Shown: positions 1 to 14,500 of the stretch, one piece after another
Position numbering within the stretch: the stretch's first letter is position 1
Layout of the letters: each line of letters opens with the position of its first letter
DNA from: Paroedura picta
Taxonomy: Eukaryota; Chordata; Lepidosauria; Squamata; Gekkonidae
Direction: 5' to 3'
DNA: 64,000 nucleotides
NCBI RefSeq assembly: GCF_049243985.1
Contig: NC_135378.1
Coordinates: 37,296,941 to 37,360,940, forward strand
Translations under genes and position numbers: made by a program
Notes under the pieces: generated by a model
The model's input: the letters and a program-made list of their open reading frames with translations, nothing else
Database searches by the model: none
What the model was told of the DNA's origin: nothing

Positions 1-468
1 CTCAAGGATCTAGGGCAAATCATCTCAAAGCACCCATTCTGTCAATTGAAAATAAAAGAACTGACAGCAATAAAGAAAATAAAGAAAATAAAAGAACTGA
101 CAGCACACCTTTAAAAGTGACCTTTTTATCTGTGCTAGAAGGAAGGTCAACAATAGGGGGGAGCAGGAGTGGTTCAAGGATCCATGGGACCTATAGCATC
201 AGAGCCAGTTTAAGGATTTCCAGGGCAATTGCAGCAGGAGCAGTCAGACTGAGGGCGGGGGGCAAAGTGAAAAGAGGTCCTTAAAGAGGGAAAAGGGGAT
301 AGAAGAGGGGCTACGGTCCTTATCCATGGAGGAACGCATCATGCAGGGTCCCTGGAGGCACGGAGTCCATAGCACATGCTACATGTTCTACAGGTATAAA
401 CCGGCCAAGGGGAGGAGTAGCTCAACTAATGAGACTGTTTTGAACATTGTGCTGCCATGATTCTCTAG
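1..468. other. Intron sequence before the first visible exon
   Basis: No coding signal or known repeat is clear here. A short direct duplication (aaaagaactgacagca) occurs near 54-105. Confidence 0.5.
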
Positions 469-800
469 GTCACCTTGACAAGATTACAGCAGTTGGAGAA
501 ACCCAAAAAGAATTCATTGTTGCAACAGCTTCCTGTGATGGGACTTTGAAACTATGGGATTTGCGTCTTGGTAAAGCTACTTTCACTCTGCGTGGTGTTG
601 GAAAGAATATCAGTGCTATTGTGGTGTGCTTGGAGAACAGGTTGGTGGCTGTATCTGACAAGACCACCATTAAAATCTGGGATCTTTCTTCAGAAAGAAT
701 AATATATGCAGCCGGTGAGTTTTTAGATACTCCAATATTAACATCTGCAATGAGTGGGCAGCTCCTGCTGGTTTTCTTTAATGGCAGCCACATGGTTCAG
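469..800 (+). CDS. WD-repeat gene, first visible exon
   Basis: The acceptor is ttctctag at 461-468 and the donor is cag/gtgagt at 800/801. The exon enters in phase 1 (it completes a Gly codon) and leaves in phase 0. It holds two WD40 units ending in LKLWDL and IKIWDL. The open frame runs into the intron on both sides, so exon limits rest on the splice sites. Confidence 0.85.
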
Positions 801-3800
801 GTGAGTTATTTTCCCTTAATCATACAAATATTTGCATTTCAGCAATTGTTAGGCAATTAAGAGCCTTAAAATGTATAAAAATATTTTTTTATAAAATCTC
901 AAATATTGTCAAGGATGGGGCAGCCAGCTGGGTTATCTTGGGCTCACTGCTGCACTGAAAAAGCTGTTCTGACCAAGCAGTAAGATCAGGGCTCTTTCAG
1001 TCTCGCCTATCTCACATAGTCTCTGTTCTGGGGAGAGGAAAGGGAAGGAGATTGTAAGCCGCTTTGAGACTCCTGGGCTGGTTCTGTACTCACTTCCCCC
1101 CCCCCCCATTGCTGTTCTTGCTGTATTCAGATTGACCTGAACCCAGATCTTCCACCTTCCTTTTTACTGAATTGAAACAGCCATTGCCTTTTACACTGAA
1201 TTGTCTGGCTGCTCTGACCTTCCCACTTGATTGGGGAAGCTAAAAGGGGGGAGGGGAACGGTGGTTATGTGAAGCTCCAGCTGGCGTTGAAGGAGCACAA
1301 GACTGGAGAGGGGTTTGTTTCCTGCCTTTTGCCTCCTATACAACCAAAGCAAGTGGAGGGGGGGTGGAAATGAACCCGAGACTGCTTATTTTTATTTTCT
1401 TGAGTGAGTGAGGGGGAAGAACGAGGGGGGGAACAATCCAAAAGGCAAATCTTGGCACATGGGCTTTTGGAGCACAGGCGTTTAAAAAATGAGGGCAAAA
1501 ATAAATCTTGTGAGGGAATGGGAACTAGGAACCAGTTTTCCTGCAGTCCTTGAATTGACACCCTGACCAATCAGTGACAGACTACCGAGCCAGTGTTGGA
1601 GGTGCAAAGAAGGGGAAGAAAGTTAATCCAGCAGAATGCTGACATCTACATTTGAAATACTGGGGCTTTCAGAGGGCTTTTCTCAGATGTAGTGAGTTAT
1701 ATCCTGGATATCGCAGGGAAAAATAGTGTCACCATGGATCAATCATAGATGTTGCACGGGGAAAATTTAAAGCGCTAAATATCAAAATGGAAAACAAATA
1801 AGGTGTAGATGAGTTTTATTAATATTTGGGGTCACAGGGGATAAAAAGCCCAGTGCAGAAAAGGCCCTGGTAGAGAAAAGCAGCATATAAGAACCAACTC
1901 TTCTTCTTCTATAGTTGAGGAGAGAAATCTCCGACACGTGGTGTATGTGTTTATGTTCCTTTGACTTCCCATCCATTCCTTCCATGATTTGGGCTGATAG
2001 TGTAAGGAAAAAGGGCACACACTATAACTTTGCGTATGAAATGGTGAGCAGCAAGTTGACTCAACTCATTTTCATTCCATATTATTAAAGGTTTTTGATC
2101 TAACACGTTCATGCCAACTGGTCCATCAAGGATTCCTTTCAACAGAAGAAGTACCTATGCACAAGAACCGTTCTATAGTGGTATCAAGGAATTCGGTGAA
2201 AGAATATGTTCTCTGTGCCTATAGGTTAGTAAGAAATTCACAGTATGAAAGGGAATTATTAAAATCCTCTGCACAGGAAAATCCTGTGGATTCAGGTGTG
2301 CTGAGCTACATAGTTCATTAAGAACAAATTTAGAGTCCAGGGTCACCTTTAAGACCCACAAAGTTTTATTCACACACACTTTCTTGTGCGTATACACAAA
2401 AGCTCATACCTTGAATAAAACTTTGTGGGTCTTAAAGGTGCCCCTGGAATCTAAATTTGTTCTGCAGTTTCAGACCAACACAACTTCTCACTTAATTCAT
2501 TAAGAAAAGTTAGGCAATTGGGGCTAATCCATCTTTAGGACCACGCAGTTTACAGGCCTGACTGATCCTTCACTCTCTACAAGATTGTATTTTTTCTGTT
2601 TCTGCCTATCATTGACTCCATATTTTACAGTTTCAGTCTCGCCCCATCCATTTCTGGCCCGAAACAATCCCACATTGCAAATTACATAAGAAAACATAAC
2701 TGCAGCCCCAAATCCAGTTAATGTAAAATATTCAGAAATTTGAAGAATGTGTTCTGAAATGTGGCATGTGGGAAATAAAATGCAAAACTCTTTGAGCCTT
2801 CCTATCAAGTGATACAGTTGGCAGCCTATCAAAGAAATATAGTTATCTGTGGGCAAGGGGAAAAAATCAATTTATGGAAAGCTTTCCCTTGGCAACATTC
2901 GTGCAGAAACACCAATGAACAGACCTTTTTAAAACTAACACTTTAAACAAATAGTTTCCTTAAAAATAAATAGTAGCCTGCCTCAGGGGTTATTTCTGCA
3001 TGGATTTTCCCCTCCCACTTGGCTTCTTAACTATATCATTCGTCCCCCACATCTCTCAGTATTGTTTGTCAGCCATTGATCTACTGATTTCCTCCTAGCT
3101 TTTTTTTTCAGACCGCCTGTGCATCAATGTCTCTGGAAGGAATGCACCTGAAGCATTTTTTTTCTTTGAGTGCTGCACTTTTTAAAGTGTTGTTCACATC
3201 CACCATCTTCCTAGGACATAGTGATATATAGTTGTAGCAGATATAGAGATTTGGGTGGTGTAGGATGTTGTCTTCGTTCCGAAGTTTTTAATGTGCTAAA
3301 GATCAGCTCTCAACTGAACAAAGAAGGGAAACTCGTCTTCACACTTGTCTGTCTTTTTGAGAACTAGCATGATGTAGTGGTTAAGAGTGATGGATTCTAA
3401 TATGGAGAGCAGGGTTTGATTCCCCACTCCTCCACATGCAGCCAGCTGGGTGACCTTGGGCTAGTCACAGTACTGATAGTTATGTTTGCACATAGATGTC
3501 TTAGAGCTCTCTCAGCTCCACCTACCTCGCAGAGTGTCTGTTGTGGAAAGAGGAAGGGAAAGGTGTTTGTTAGCTGCTTGAGGACACTTCAGGTAAACAC
3601 CACCACCACCTGTACTCCTACTTTCACTCACCCATGAAAAAGTTTTCAGTTCTCTGTGATACCAGAGCTGGAAAGGAGTATGGAGTAACACAAGATCCCA
3701 GCTCCTGGAACACAGGGGGCCATTCCGCACTCGTTCAAAATTGCACAATGGTTGCAAATTGAAATCGCTACGAATTTGCGGTTATGCACAACGTCGTTGA

Positions 3801-6800
3801 CAATCTGCAACACTCCTGAAACCGATCCGCAAAAAGCGCTTCGTTGTAGCGCTTTCAGGGGAATCAGCCCCATGGGCTAGGGAGAAGGGTTTTCCCCAGA
3901 ACCAGGGTTTAAGGGCTTGGAAAGTGAGACAGCAGTGTGTATGGGGTGTAAGTGTGTGGAGCCAGGTCCCCGTCCTGTTTTAACAAGTCCTGCACAGATT
4001 TACTTGTTTCTTGGGGATGGGCTGTTTAAAAATGCAGCCACAGGTTTAGAAAAGGTGAAACTCTCTGTTGTCCTGGAGCACTATTTGGCATTATCCTGCT
4101 GTGTCAGTACAGAACATGTTCAAAAGAACACAAAAGAACACGTACAAAAGAAAAAAGATAAAAAAAGGAGTGGCATATCACTCAATGGGGATAAAGGCAC
4201 AGATGGAGCTAAAATGTGATCCTTCATCATATCCAGTGTGAAGAGGAAAGTCCAGTTGGCTAGTGTAGAAACAATAGAGAAAAAGTGGAGGAAACCAACC
4301 AGGATAGAAGCAACTTTTGAAAGCTCTTCAGATGGATGCATAATAGCAACAGAAGAAAACCTAGAACAAGTATTTAGTGGGAGGTAGCCAGGACCCCTGT
4401 TCACATGATACCAAATAGTGGTTTGGTGCCACAAGAAACAATCCTTGTGACCAGGTGTGTCTGCCTTTCTTCTCCTCCTCTTATCTCCTCATCTACTCCC
4501 GTTCATTGAGTACCTGTTTAGAGGCAGTTATAGTTTTCTGTTTGATTCAAACCCAGTTCTGGTTTAGAGTCCTGCTTTGGAGAGCATGTGCAAACTGTAG
4601 TTACCCATGGCTGGTTGCAAAAGTAAATGGTGGAACATACTCATTAATTAAACATTTAATTCACTTGGAGCACAGGTGGAGAAGAGCAAAAGCACCAGAC
4701 TTTTAGTGTAAGGACAAACTACGAACTGGTGTTACATAGCAACTAGCTCTCTAGGTCTTGCTCTGCTTCTTTTCTGCCATCTGATCTGCAGACTCAGACC
4801 AATACATTCTCATTTCCATTCCGCCCTGCACCATTTCTAGAAGCTTCCAGATTTGCAAGCAAAATGGAGCTTCGCTTGAAGCTTGCAAGCACTGTCTGTG
4901 CTCTTCTTTTGCAACACAATGGTGTCCATAAATATTTTCTCTGTTTTCTTTTATAGAAGTGGAAATGAAGCAATGGTCTTCAGTGGCAAAAAGGGGAAAG
5001 TAGTTGCTAAGTTGAAAAGCCAAGAGCCAATGGCAGCTGTCGAGGATGTGGCTGTAACGAAGGAATACTTCCTGGTAATATTCAGGTACTATTTGAAATA
5101 GTATCAGAATAAGGAGGCAGCATAGTTTCAAACAGGTGCACCGTTCAATAAGTCAGCCTTTTTTCTCTGTGTGCAGCCTCAGTGACAACTTTCAGTGAAC
5201 TCCAGCAGTCAAAAACGCTGGCCCAGATTAAAGGAACAAAATTTTCAAATGCACATCAGCACTCATATGTGAGAAGACAACTCTTGCCTTTTGTATTCTC
5301 TTCCAATTAGATCTCTACATGTTGTGTTTATAAGAAGAGTTCTTTATTCCCTGGGGCCTGGAAATAGGTCACTGTGCTTGGACGGCAAAATAGGCCTTTA
5401 ACAGAAAGTCCATTGACCAAAAAAAAAGAGTATGATGCTCTGAAACTTGACTGCCTAATTTTTACCTTCATCCCATAAGATACGCCCCCTGCATGTGCAG
5501 AGAGCTTTAAATGAGACCTTTTGTGTCTTGTGGTTGAGGCTGTTAATCTCTCAGTGTGTATTAGCCTCCCAGTTGGAAGCAACAAGGAAATCTAGTTTTG
5601 AAGCTATTAGTGTCTCATGGGTGATGGCAACACCGAACAGCCTACAAGTTACATTTTCTAATGAGCTGGGTCTGGATTCTCTGATTCCCAAGCACATCTT
5701 GGCTTGGGATCATAGTATGGTAGGAAAGCAGCAGGATCCCCATATCATAATTCTGAACCAAATTGGGCCCCTATGAACCTTCAAAATGTAGTCCCATGCT
5801 TTGTGGTTGCAAGGAAAATAAGGTGGATCTGAGAAAATGCAATGCATAGTTTTACCCTGTAGGAAGAACTGAAAAAGAATAGGAAAACTCACTGGTATTC
5901 ATTATGGTATGTTGAACAGCATTAGTTTCAAGTACTGAAGTAAAAATAACAAGTGAATGAAGGGTTAAAAATCTTCACTAGGCAGAGATAGCCAGAATGA
6001 GGCTGCTCTGAATGCTCTACCTTGCCAGCAACATCTGAGAGGGAGCTGATCAGACTCTGATTCTGATGCTGATTCAGAGAGCAGTCTGATAGATTCTTAG
6101 TTGACCACCCACTTTGAAGAGAAACTTTAGTTAGAGGACTGAGTTTTTACTGATAACTAATCCACACAGAACCTAGACAGGCGGGGCAGATATTTGGCAG
6201 TGGGAATTTGGTCAGCAAGGTGATACTACCAATTCAGACCAAATTAGAAGGAGAATTCTTCTAAGGAGAAAAGGAGGATCACTGCCCAATTAAAAGGAGG
6301 AAATTAGATGTTGGGATTTCCTCAGACTCATGTATAAGAAAGTGCTTCAGACTCTTCAGTAAACAGTGGGATACATGTTCTTCTATCAAGGGAGAAAGTG
6401 GTGGTACTAGCCAAGAGTACCCACCTTATAGAAGCCAAGGAAGTTCAATGGAACTCACAAAGATCAAAGAAAAAAAGATTTTAGGATGAACACAGGAACA
6501 AAACTTCTCAGTTTAAGAGAAAATGTAAAATTTAAGAATAAGCCTATGAACTAATTTAAAGTTTGTAACTAAGACCTTTTAAATAATATCTGATTTATAT
6601 AGAAAAGCTTGATTCCTCTTTCCAACTACTATTCCTCTTTGTAAAATAAAATCCTTCGTTTGTTGTTAAAGGAGCCTCAGTGCCATTTCTGACAAATGAA
6701 CCATCCTGCTGACCTAAATAAGGACATGGTGGTGAAGGGGAGGAATCAGAGGCTGAGGAGAATACTAGCCAGGAGTTAGATGCAATGAGGATGAAAAGTG

Positions 6801-8481
6801 AACTGGCATAAATATTAGCAGAACAGGAGAAAGAAAAAGTCAGAATATGGAAAATGTTGAGAAAGCTCAAATTGAAGCGGAAAACAACAAAACAACAAAT
6901 ACAGTTAGCCAGAATTCAGGGAGATAAAGAAAGGGCTGATATTGGAAAAGAACAATTAGAATTAGCTAGACTTGAGAAAGAAAAGACTATTATGGCAGAA
7001 CAATAGAGAGAAGCAGAGAGGGAACACAAAAAGTTAATGTATAATAGGAAGATGCAGGATATTCAGCCACAGGCAGAATATCCATAGAGATATTTGCATA
7101 GAGAGGTGGGGAAATTACCAGTGGAAAAACAATTTTTACTATATGCCTTTCCCCTGAACCGAAATTGAACACTACAGATGTACCTTTTCAAGGCTACCTT
7201 TGACTAGCCTTGAAAAGTTTTTTCTTGACTCAGGCATGGCGATTCTAATGTCTATTCACATAACATCTGCTGTCATTACAGGTGTCCCTTTATGCGACAG
7301 CATGAGATTGTGCATATAGAACTCTACAGTGTCCACAACTTTGCGTATGCTCACAGTCTGAAGGGCTGTTGCAATGATTACATTCACATTTTTGCTGTAA
7401 CTCATCTGGGCTCTCACCTGGTAGCATTCAGCCCCATCCCAAACACCAATACCACTGAGATATTAACGTGGAATCTGGAGTCTGAAGACCATAAACATTT
7501 GGCTACATTTCCTTCACTCCCAGCTGGTGGTGAGTAGTTTTTCCTTACAAGGTTTACAAAATATATGTTTATAGGTATTCAGAAGCTGGAATCAACAAAG
7601 AAAATGAGAAAAAATATTTTAAGATAGATCACTATGGGTTTCCAGAAGTTATTCAAATTAGATCACTGGGAAATGAAATGATAATATGAAAGTTACATAT
7701 TCATAGTTGCACATTCAAATTAATATAAAATGTATGTAATATTGACAGATTAATTCAAACATTAATGTGATTCAAATATAGGACAGTTGTTTCAATGAGA
7801 GATGAATGAGACAAGGAACAAAAGATGTGAAGATGGTTATTCAAACAGCCAGTAGTTATACATTTTAGATTATTTATTTAATTACCTAATTAATACTCTG
7901 CCTTTCTCCCCAGTAAGAGGACCCAAAGCAACTTAGGTTATTCTCCTTTCCTCCGTTTTAACCTCACAACAATCCCGTGATGTGGGCTAGATTGAGATTG
8001 TGTGACTGAACCATGGTCACCCAATAGCCTTCCCTGGTAGACTGTGGGATTTCAACCTGAGTCTCTGAAATACTAGTCTGATACTCTAACCTCTACACCA
8101 CACTGGCTCTCAATTAGTATGGCTACTAGGCTTGTCAGGTCCCTCCTGGCAACCAGTGGGTAATGGGGAGACTTATGAGGAGAAAGAGAAAGACCTTGGC
8201 CTCCTTGCCAGTACCACACAGGAAATTGATATCATCATGCCAGTGACATCCAGGAGACGCTTTGGGCAAAACTTCTGTGGTAAAACTGACTTCTAACAGA
8301 ATTTTTGCCCAAATACTCTTGTTGTTGTTGTTGTTAGTTACAAAGTCATGTCTGACCCATTGTTACCCCATGGACAATGATCCTCCAGGCCTTCCTGTCC
8401 TCTACCATTCCCCGGAGTCCATTTAAGTTCGCACCTACTGCTTCAGTGACTCCATCCAGCCACCTTCTTCTTCTTCTTCAT

Positions 8482-8518
<37 letters not shown>

Positions 8519-11500
8519 TGCGCGCGCGCGCGCGCACGGACGCACACCTACCTCTTTGGAAAAAGCAGTAGATTCTGTTATACTCACGTGAAAGGCAGCT
8601 ATTCAAATAAATAAATAGATATTCAAAAAACAGACAACCCCACTGATTTATAAAATTGATCAACACTGTTCAATGCAGTGTTGGGATATGATGAATAAGA
8701 GCACAAACTGTTAATTGTTTTAAAATTTGTCACCCACATGCAGGTGTATGTTCTGATCTTCGATATTGTTTAGCATTTTGTGATGGAGAAAATTATCTTC
8801 AGTTATGGAACTTGGCTTCAAAGCTCAATGACCCCTCCTTGGCAGTCACAGCAAGCAAAGGAAAGAAATCAAATGGCATCCAGAATATCGTGACCATGGA
8901 GAACTATTCGAGGTAAGAAAAAACAAAAAGACCCTCTATTTTAAGTAATGAAGGCAAGAAATAACATTTAAGAAATCCTGGTTCTACACTTCTTAAAGCA
9001 GATTCTACTACATTCCATACAGTCTGAATAATTCAGAGGACAGCTTGACATCATGGATTGGAATGGCAATGTTTCCTTGAGAACAAACATCTAATTCCTT
9101 CCTGGATCTATCAACTGCCCTCCCATCCCTTGCTGGTAGTTTGGGGGGACTTGGCGACCCTACACCTGAGCTTTACCCCCATGACATAGGGCCAAGGAAC
9201 TCTGTGCTGCTTCTCACTACTCTCTGGACTCCTGCCACCCCTGCCTGTTTGGTTATTTACTGAATTACACTTCCCCTTTCAGACTGGATCATATCTTCAA
9301 GGCAGCATTATAGAAGAAGTTCTCATTTCCAGTAATATTTCTACAAACATTTTTCTGGGGTAAAGTAACTGCCCTTGGGGGTTATAGTGACCACAAAGGG
9401 AGCACAGAAGGAGTGAGCACTCCAACTTTTGTAGCTCCTCTCTCTCATGACCGCCCAAGTTCCCATCCCCAAACCTCTTTCTTGGGGGTTGCTTCTCACG
9501 ATTTCAGGCAGCTATGGTTGGGGCAGGCCACAGAAGTTGTCTTTCATTGGAGGAAGTCCTTCCATGCATATAGAGACTTTGCTCTGGATCCTTTGGGGCA
9601 GGGGTAGTCAACCTGTGGTCCTCCAGATGTTCATGGACTACAATTCCCAGCAAATGCTGGCAGGGGCTCATGGGAATTGTAGTCCATGAACATCTGGAGG
9701 ACCACAGGTTGACTACCCCTACTTTGGAGGGTTTCTCAGGCTTCACTGTGGTCTCTGATATTTCACCAGACATGGGCCAAACAATTTCCAGCCTGTCACT
9801 ATCAGGCCTAGACGTCTCATTGTTAAACTTGAAGTCAGCCTGCTGAATCCTGTGCAATGACACACTTTGCTCTCCTAATACTCAGGTATTTCACATGGTG
9901 CCATTCCACAGAGTTAATGTATATTGACACTGCAGGTCGCTGAGTTTTCCACGAAGAGGTGTTGTGGCTCAGAGCAGGTGCAGTGCAGTGGAGCAGTGGG
10001 CTGATGGTGACATCTGTGATCACACTACTGGCTTCTCACTGAAGGAAGAACAATTTTAGCCTAGGCTGAAATAGTCTCTTCTCATTCATCTGCAGGACTG
10101 AGTGAGCACTGCTAGACAGGCAGAGAATGCCTACAAAAGGATAGGTGCAATTTACAAGTGCACGGAGAGGCGAGTGTAAGGCATCAACGAACTGCAGAGA
10201 TTTATTTTGCAATTCTAAACTTAATTTAAACTCACAGCACAATGTATCTTTGTCGAACTGACACCCATCTTGTATTATCAAAATTAACAGAAACTTGTCT
10301 GGAAGCAGTGGGCGACTGAGTGCTAGAAATTCTTCTCCCAAACCACCCATTAGTTCAGAAATAATGTTTGCAGAACCTTTGCCGTTTCTGTTCATTTAAA
10401 TCTTTTCTAAGGTATGCTGTGTGCCAAAATATGAGTCCAGGAGCCATAACAGTGTGGAACATTGTGAAATCAAAATGTAAACACAACGCTGTCAGAGTGG
10501 AGAGAGGGCTGGTAGAGAACACAGACGTCGTGCTGGTGAGAGACATGAAACTTTTTGTCCTGACAGACAAAGGAATGGCCTCCTTTGCAGACCCACCAAG
10601 GCCCATTTTCCAGGTACCAAATATAGTTCAACAAATACTGTCTGCTTTTCAATTTTTGGCATCGAACCTTAGGCTGGTTAAGAAAAAGTCAATATTTGCT
10701 TTATTTCTTACTAAAAGCAGAAATATGTTTTATGGCTTTCTAGACCCTGTTAGTTTATGATCTCCTGAAAAAGAAGTTTATAAAGAAGCAGACAGGCCTT
10801 TACATCATTCCTTGCCAAAACAATGAATACAGAATCCTTGAAGGAGGCCTTCTTCTTGGTCTCTCAGAGAACAGGTAATGTCTCTGCAGTAATGAGATTC
10901 TTATTTCCCCATTGATACCAGTGTGCACTATTGATATGTGTTAACGTAACTTGATTGGCTCTAAGATTCAAAGATCAGGTGAATCATCCTTACCATAGTT
11001 CCTCTATATATTATGGAAATGGCCATCTGGGCAGTCCTGTCCGGGCGCTATCTGAGACAGGAACCTCCTGTCTTCCCGTCCAGTGGGCCACTGGTCACAT
11101 CCGGATTGGGCCGACCCCTAGAGCGCCCGCCTTTTTCAGCCATGTGCCCAGCCTCACTGCCAGAAGCTTCCTGGCTGGTGAGGAGGGCACATCCATGGCT
11201 CCCAGGTACCTCTGTCCTGGGGGGGGGGAGCTTTCCCTAGCTGCTTGCCCAGTGAAGGCCTCTCGGGAATGGTGGCTTGCCACGGGGAGGGCCTTTCTGT
11301 TTTCCCTTGCTTGGCCTGTGAGCTGCCAGGGAGGGCCGCGGAAAGCCCTTCCCAGAGCCCATTTTTTAAAATGGGCTTTCCTCCTAGTTATTTTTTAAAA
11401 AATAACATTTAAGAAGTATTCATCCCATGTTGTCCTCTAAGCTTTCTTCTTCCTTGGTATGGGCTGGATCCAGACTAAGTTTTCCAGTGGCACAATGGAA

Positions 11501-14500
11501 CTTTTCTGCCTCCCCACTCCCATCGCAGTCCATCTATCTCTGGAAATTGCTGTCCAGGGAAGATAGGGGAAGAAGAGTTAGTTCTTAATTGCTACTTTTC
11601 TCTACCCGAAGGAGTCTCAAAGTGGCTTACAGTCGCCTTCCCTTTCCTCTCCCCACAACAGACACCCTGTGAGGTGGGTGAGGCTGAGAGAGCCCTGATA
11701 TCACTGCTCGGTCAGAACAGCTTTTTCAGTGTTGTGGCAAACCCAAGGTCACCCAGGTGAGGGAGTGCAGAATCAAACCTGGCTCAGCCAGGTTAGAAGT
11801 CCGCGTTCCTAACCATTACACCAAGCTGGACCCTAAGGAATGCCAAGAGGAGGGTTAGCATCAAGAAGGGGAAATTGATGCTCTCCTTACCTGAGCTCCC
11901 ACAGCCACCGTTTGTCTCCCCCATGTCACTGGAACACTTTTTTCAGGCTTAAAAAAGCAAACAACCATAATTGCAGTTGCACAGTTAGCCACCATCGATT
12001 CTTCTGAAGCTCCCAGCTTTCATTCTCTAGTCTAGCCCTTTTCATTGACTGTTTGGGAAGGTGACAATGACCTGAACTCCTGGTGCTATCAGATTACTGG
12101 ACTAATTCAGACTATCAAAAAGGACACCAGCCAGTTGCAAGATCAGAAATTGTGACGGCAGTTTGTGTTGTTCATGGCCATCCCATGTGATCAGAAGAGA
12201 AACCAGACTATACTGGACCAATTCAATGTTGGGATGAGGACAAAATTCAAAGCCAAACTAAGACACCAATTCCCAAATCGAGATATATAGTTGGTTCCTA
12301 TATTAGCATCACAACAGAGCACATTTTTAAAAGCTATTTTCTGGACTGAACATCCTCAATATTATATAGGTCTTTTTTCTCTCTGAGATGCCAAGCCACC
12401 TCCAGGGATGGAACACACGTGAAGATTATCTGTCCATATATACTTCCACTGTGGAAATCTGTTAAGCTATTAGTAGTTCTACTGAACCAAGATTTAACAT
12501 TTTCTGTAGTTGCAAGAAATTTAAAGCTAAGCATATTGAAATATGTATATATTTAAGAATTTGGAGCCTTTTAGTATCCCATCTACCTTGCTTTAATTTG
12601 GGTCACAGTTTTACTTTGTATTTTACTTATTGTACTCCGAAGAACCCTTTCCTGGGAAAAAGCCTTATTGAGTCAGCCTCAGTAGAATCCTGAGTAGGCT
12701 TATTTGGGATTGCACTGTGAATGTAGCAAACCGATCTTCCGTAATAACCTAACTGGTTGATTAATGGTGGCTTGACTAACTCAAAATTGTTTATAAATAA
12801 ATAGAAGTACTTCTTTAGCCAAGGAGAGAGGCGGAGAGATTTCCAGTTACAGAGAAGGATTGACTAAAAGATTTTATTCCATCTCCTTCCACATCTTTAG
12901 GTGAAAACCAAGACTGACTGTTCTAGATTTAGGAAGTCATTTTGATTTTAAAAAACCTGTTTATCTTTTCTTATTTCTACTGTATTTTCAGAGACCATTT
13001 TATCACTTGGAATTTGGAAACTGGATTCATTAAAGATCGAGTAAGACCGGATTACAAAGACAAGTTCTCCTTCCAAGCTGCCCAACCTAACTATGCCTTG
13101 TCCAAAGAAAACATGAAACTGTACAAAGAAGGCTTGTCTAAAGGAACCGCAGGTTTCCTAGATTTCATTATAATTTAAGACTACTGTGCTTCAACTGAAA
13201 ATGATCATTATCACAATGAACTATAGGAGTTAAATAACAGAGTATTAAAGTAATTCATGAGTACATGAAAGCTGGTGACCTTGAATTTATCCTGAACAGT
13301 CTAAGTTTAAATCACAAATTTAATAAAACTGGTTTTAAGTATGTAGCAGAGATGAGGATGTGAAAGAATGTACCAAAGTTTTAAACTAAAAGTGCCACTT
13401 TGTTCTTGAACTGGGTAATTTGAAAGTCTAGATGAATCTATTTCATACCTAGAAAATATATGTTCTCAAGACCATTGGAAAGCACTGCAAGCTTGGAGAA
13501 GTACAAAAGGTTGGCAGTGGAGGAAACAGAAGAGCGCTAAGCATAAGTAAGATAAATAATTTTTGTAGCCTTTCCCCTACAGCTCTAAGAGTGCCTGGCC
13601 ACAGTGATCCATGAGATGGTCACCTCCAGGCTTGATCACTGTAACTTGCTCTACAAGGGCCTTCCCTTGTCCCTGCCCTGGAAACTGCAACTGGTCCAGA
13701 ACATGGCGCCATGGGTCATCACTCAAACATCTTGGAGTGCCCACATAAGGCCAGTCCTCCTGCAGCTCCAGTTGAATTCCGGATCTGGTTCAAGATTTTG
13801 ATATTAACCATCAAGGCCATAAGCCATCCAGGCCCTGTGTATCTGAGGGACCGACTATTGGAATACGTCCCTCAGAGAGCACTTCAATCAGAGAGTGCCA
13901 ACTGGTTGGAAGTCCCTGGCCCCAGAGAAGTAAACTTGGCCTCAACCAGAGCCGAAAAGGCCCTGGCTCCCACTTGGTGGAATGAGCTCCCCAGGGAGAT
14001 CAGGGTCCTAATGGAACTCACAAAGTTCCATAGTGCCTGCAAGATGGAGCTCTTCTACCAAGCCTATGGTTGAGACCAGTGGAAATACAGTCAGAACATC
14101 TGATCTGGCCCTCCCTTCCCCATTATGGAGCCAGTGCTTTTAAACTGTTTTATAGTGTTGAAATTTTAACTGTGCTTCTATTGGTTATTTATAGATTTTG
14201 CTTTTATACCATATGTTTTGTACTACATTTATAATGAGTAATGCTTTGAAATGACCTTGTCATGAGGGACAGTATAAAAGCTCTAAAATAAATTGAATAA
14301 AAACCTGCTTTATTTCAGAAGCCTTTCTTGATTTGACAGTAGAAGTGATCAGCTCCAAGGGATAAATTCTACTGAGTTCATGTAAGCCCTTGGTTGAACT
14401 CTGGATTCACCATAGACTGCTGCCCATGGATCCCCTCTTCCTTCCTGTTGCATCCCCAAATGCCCCGTGTAATATTGCTCCTAGAGGAGAGGTGGCCTCT

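Noticed and set aside
4120-4434. 104-residue minus-strand open frame
   Set aside because: No recognised motif, within an intron, and no splice support.
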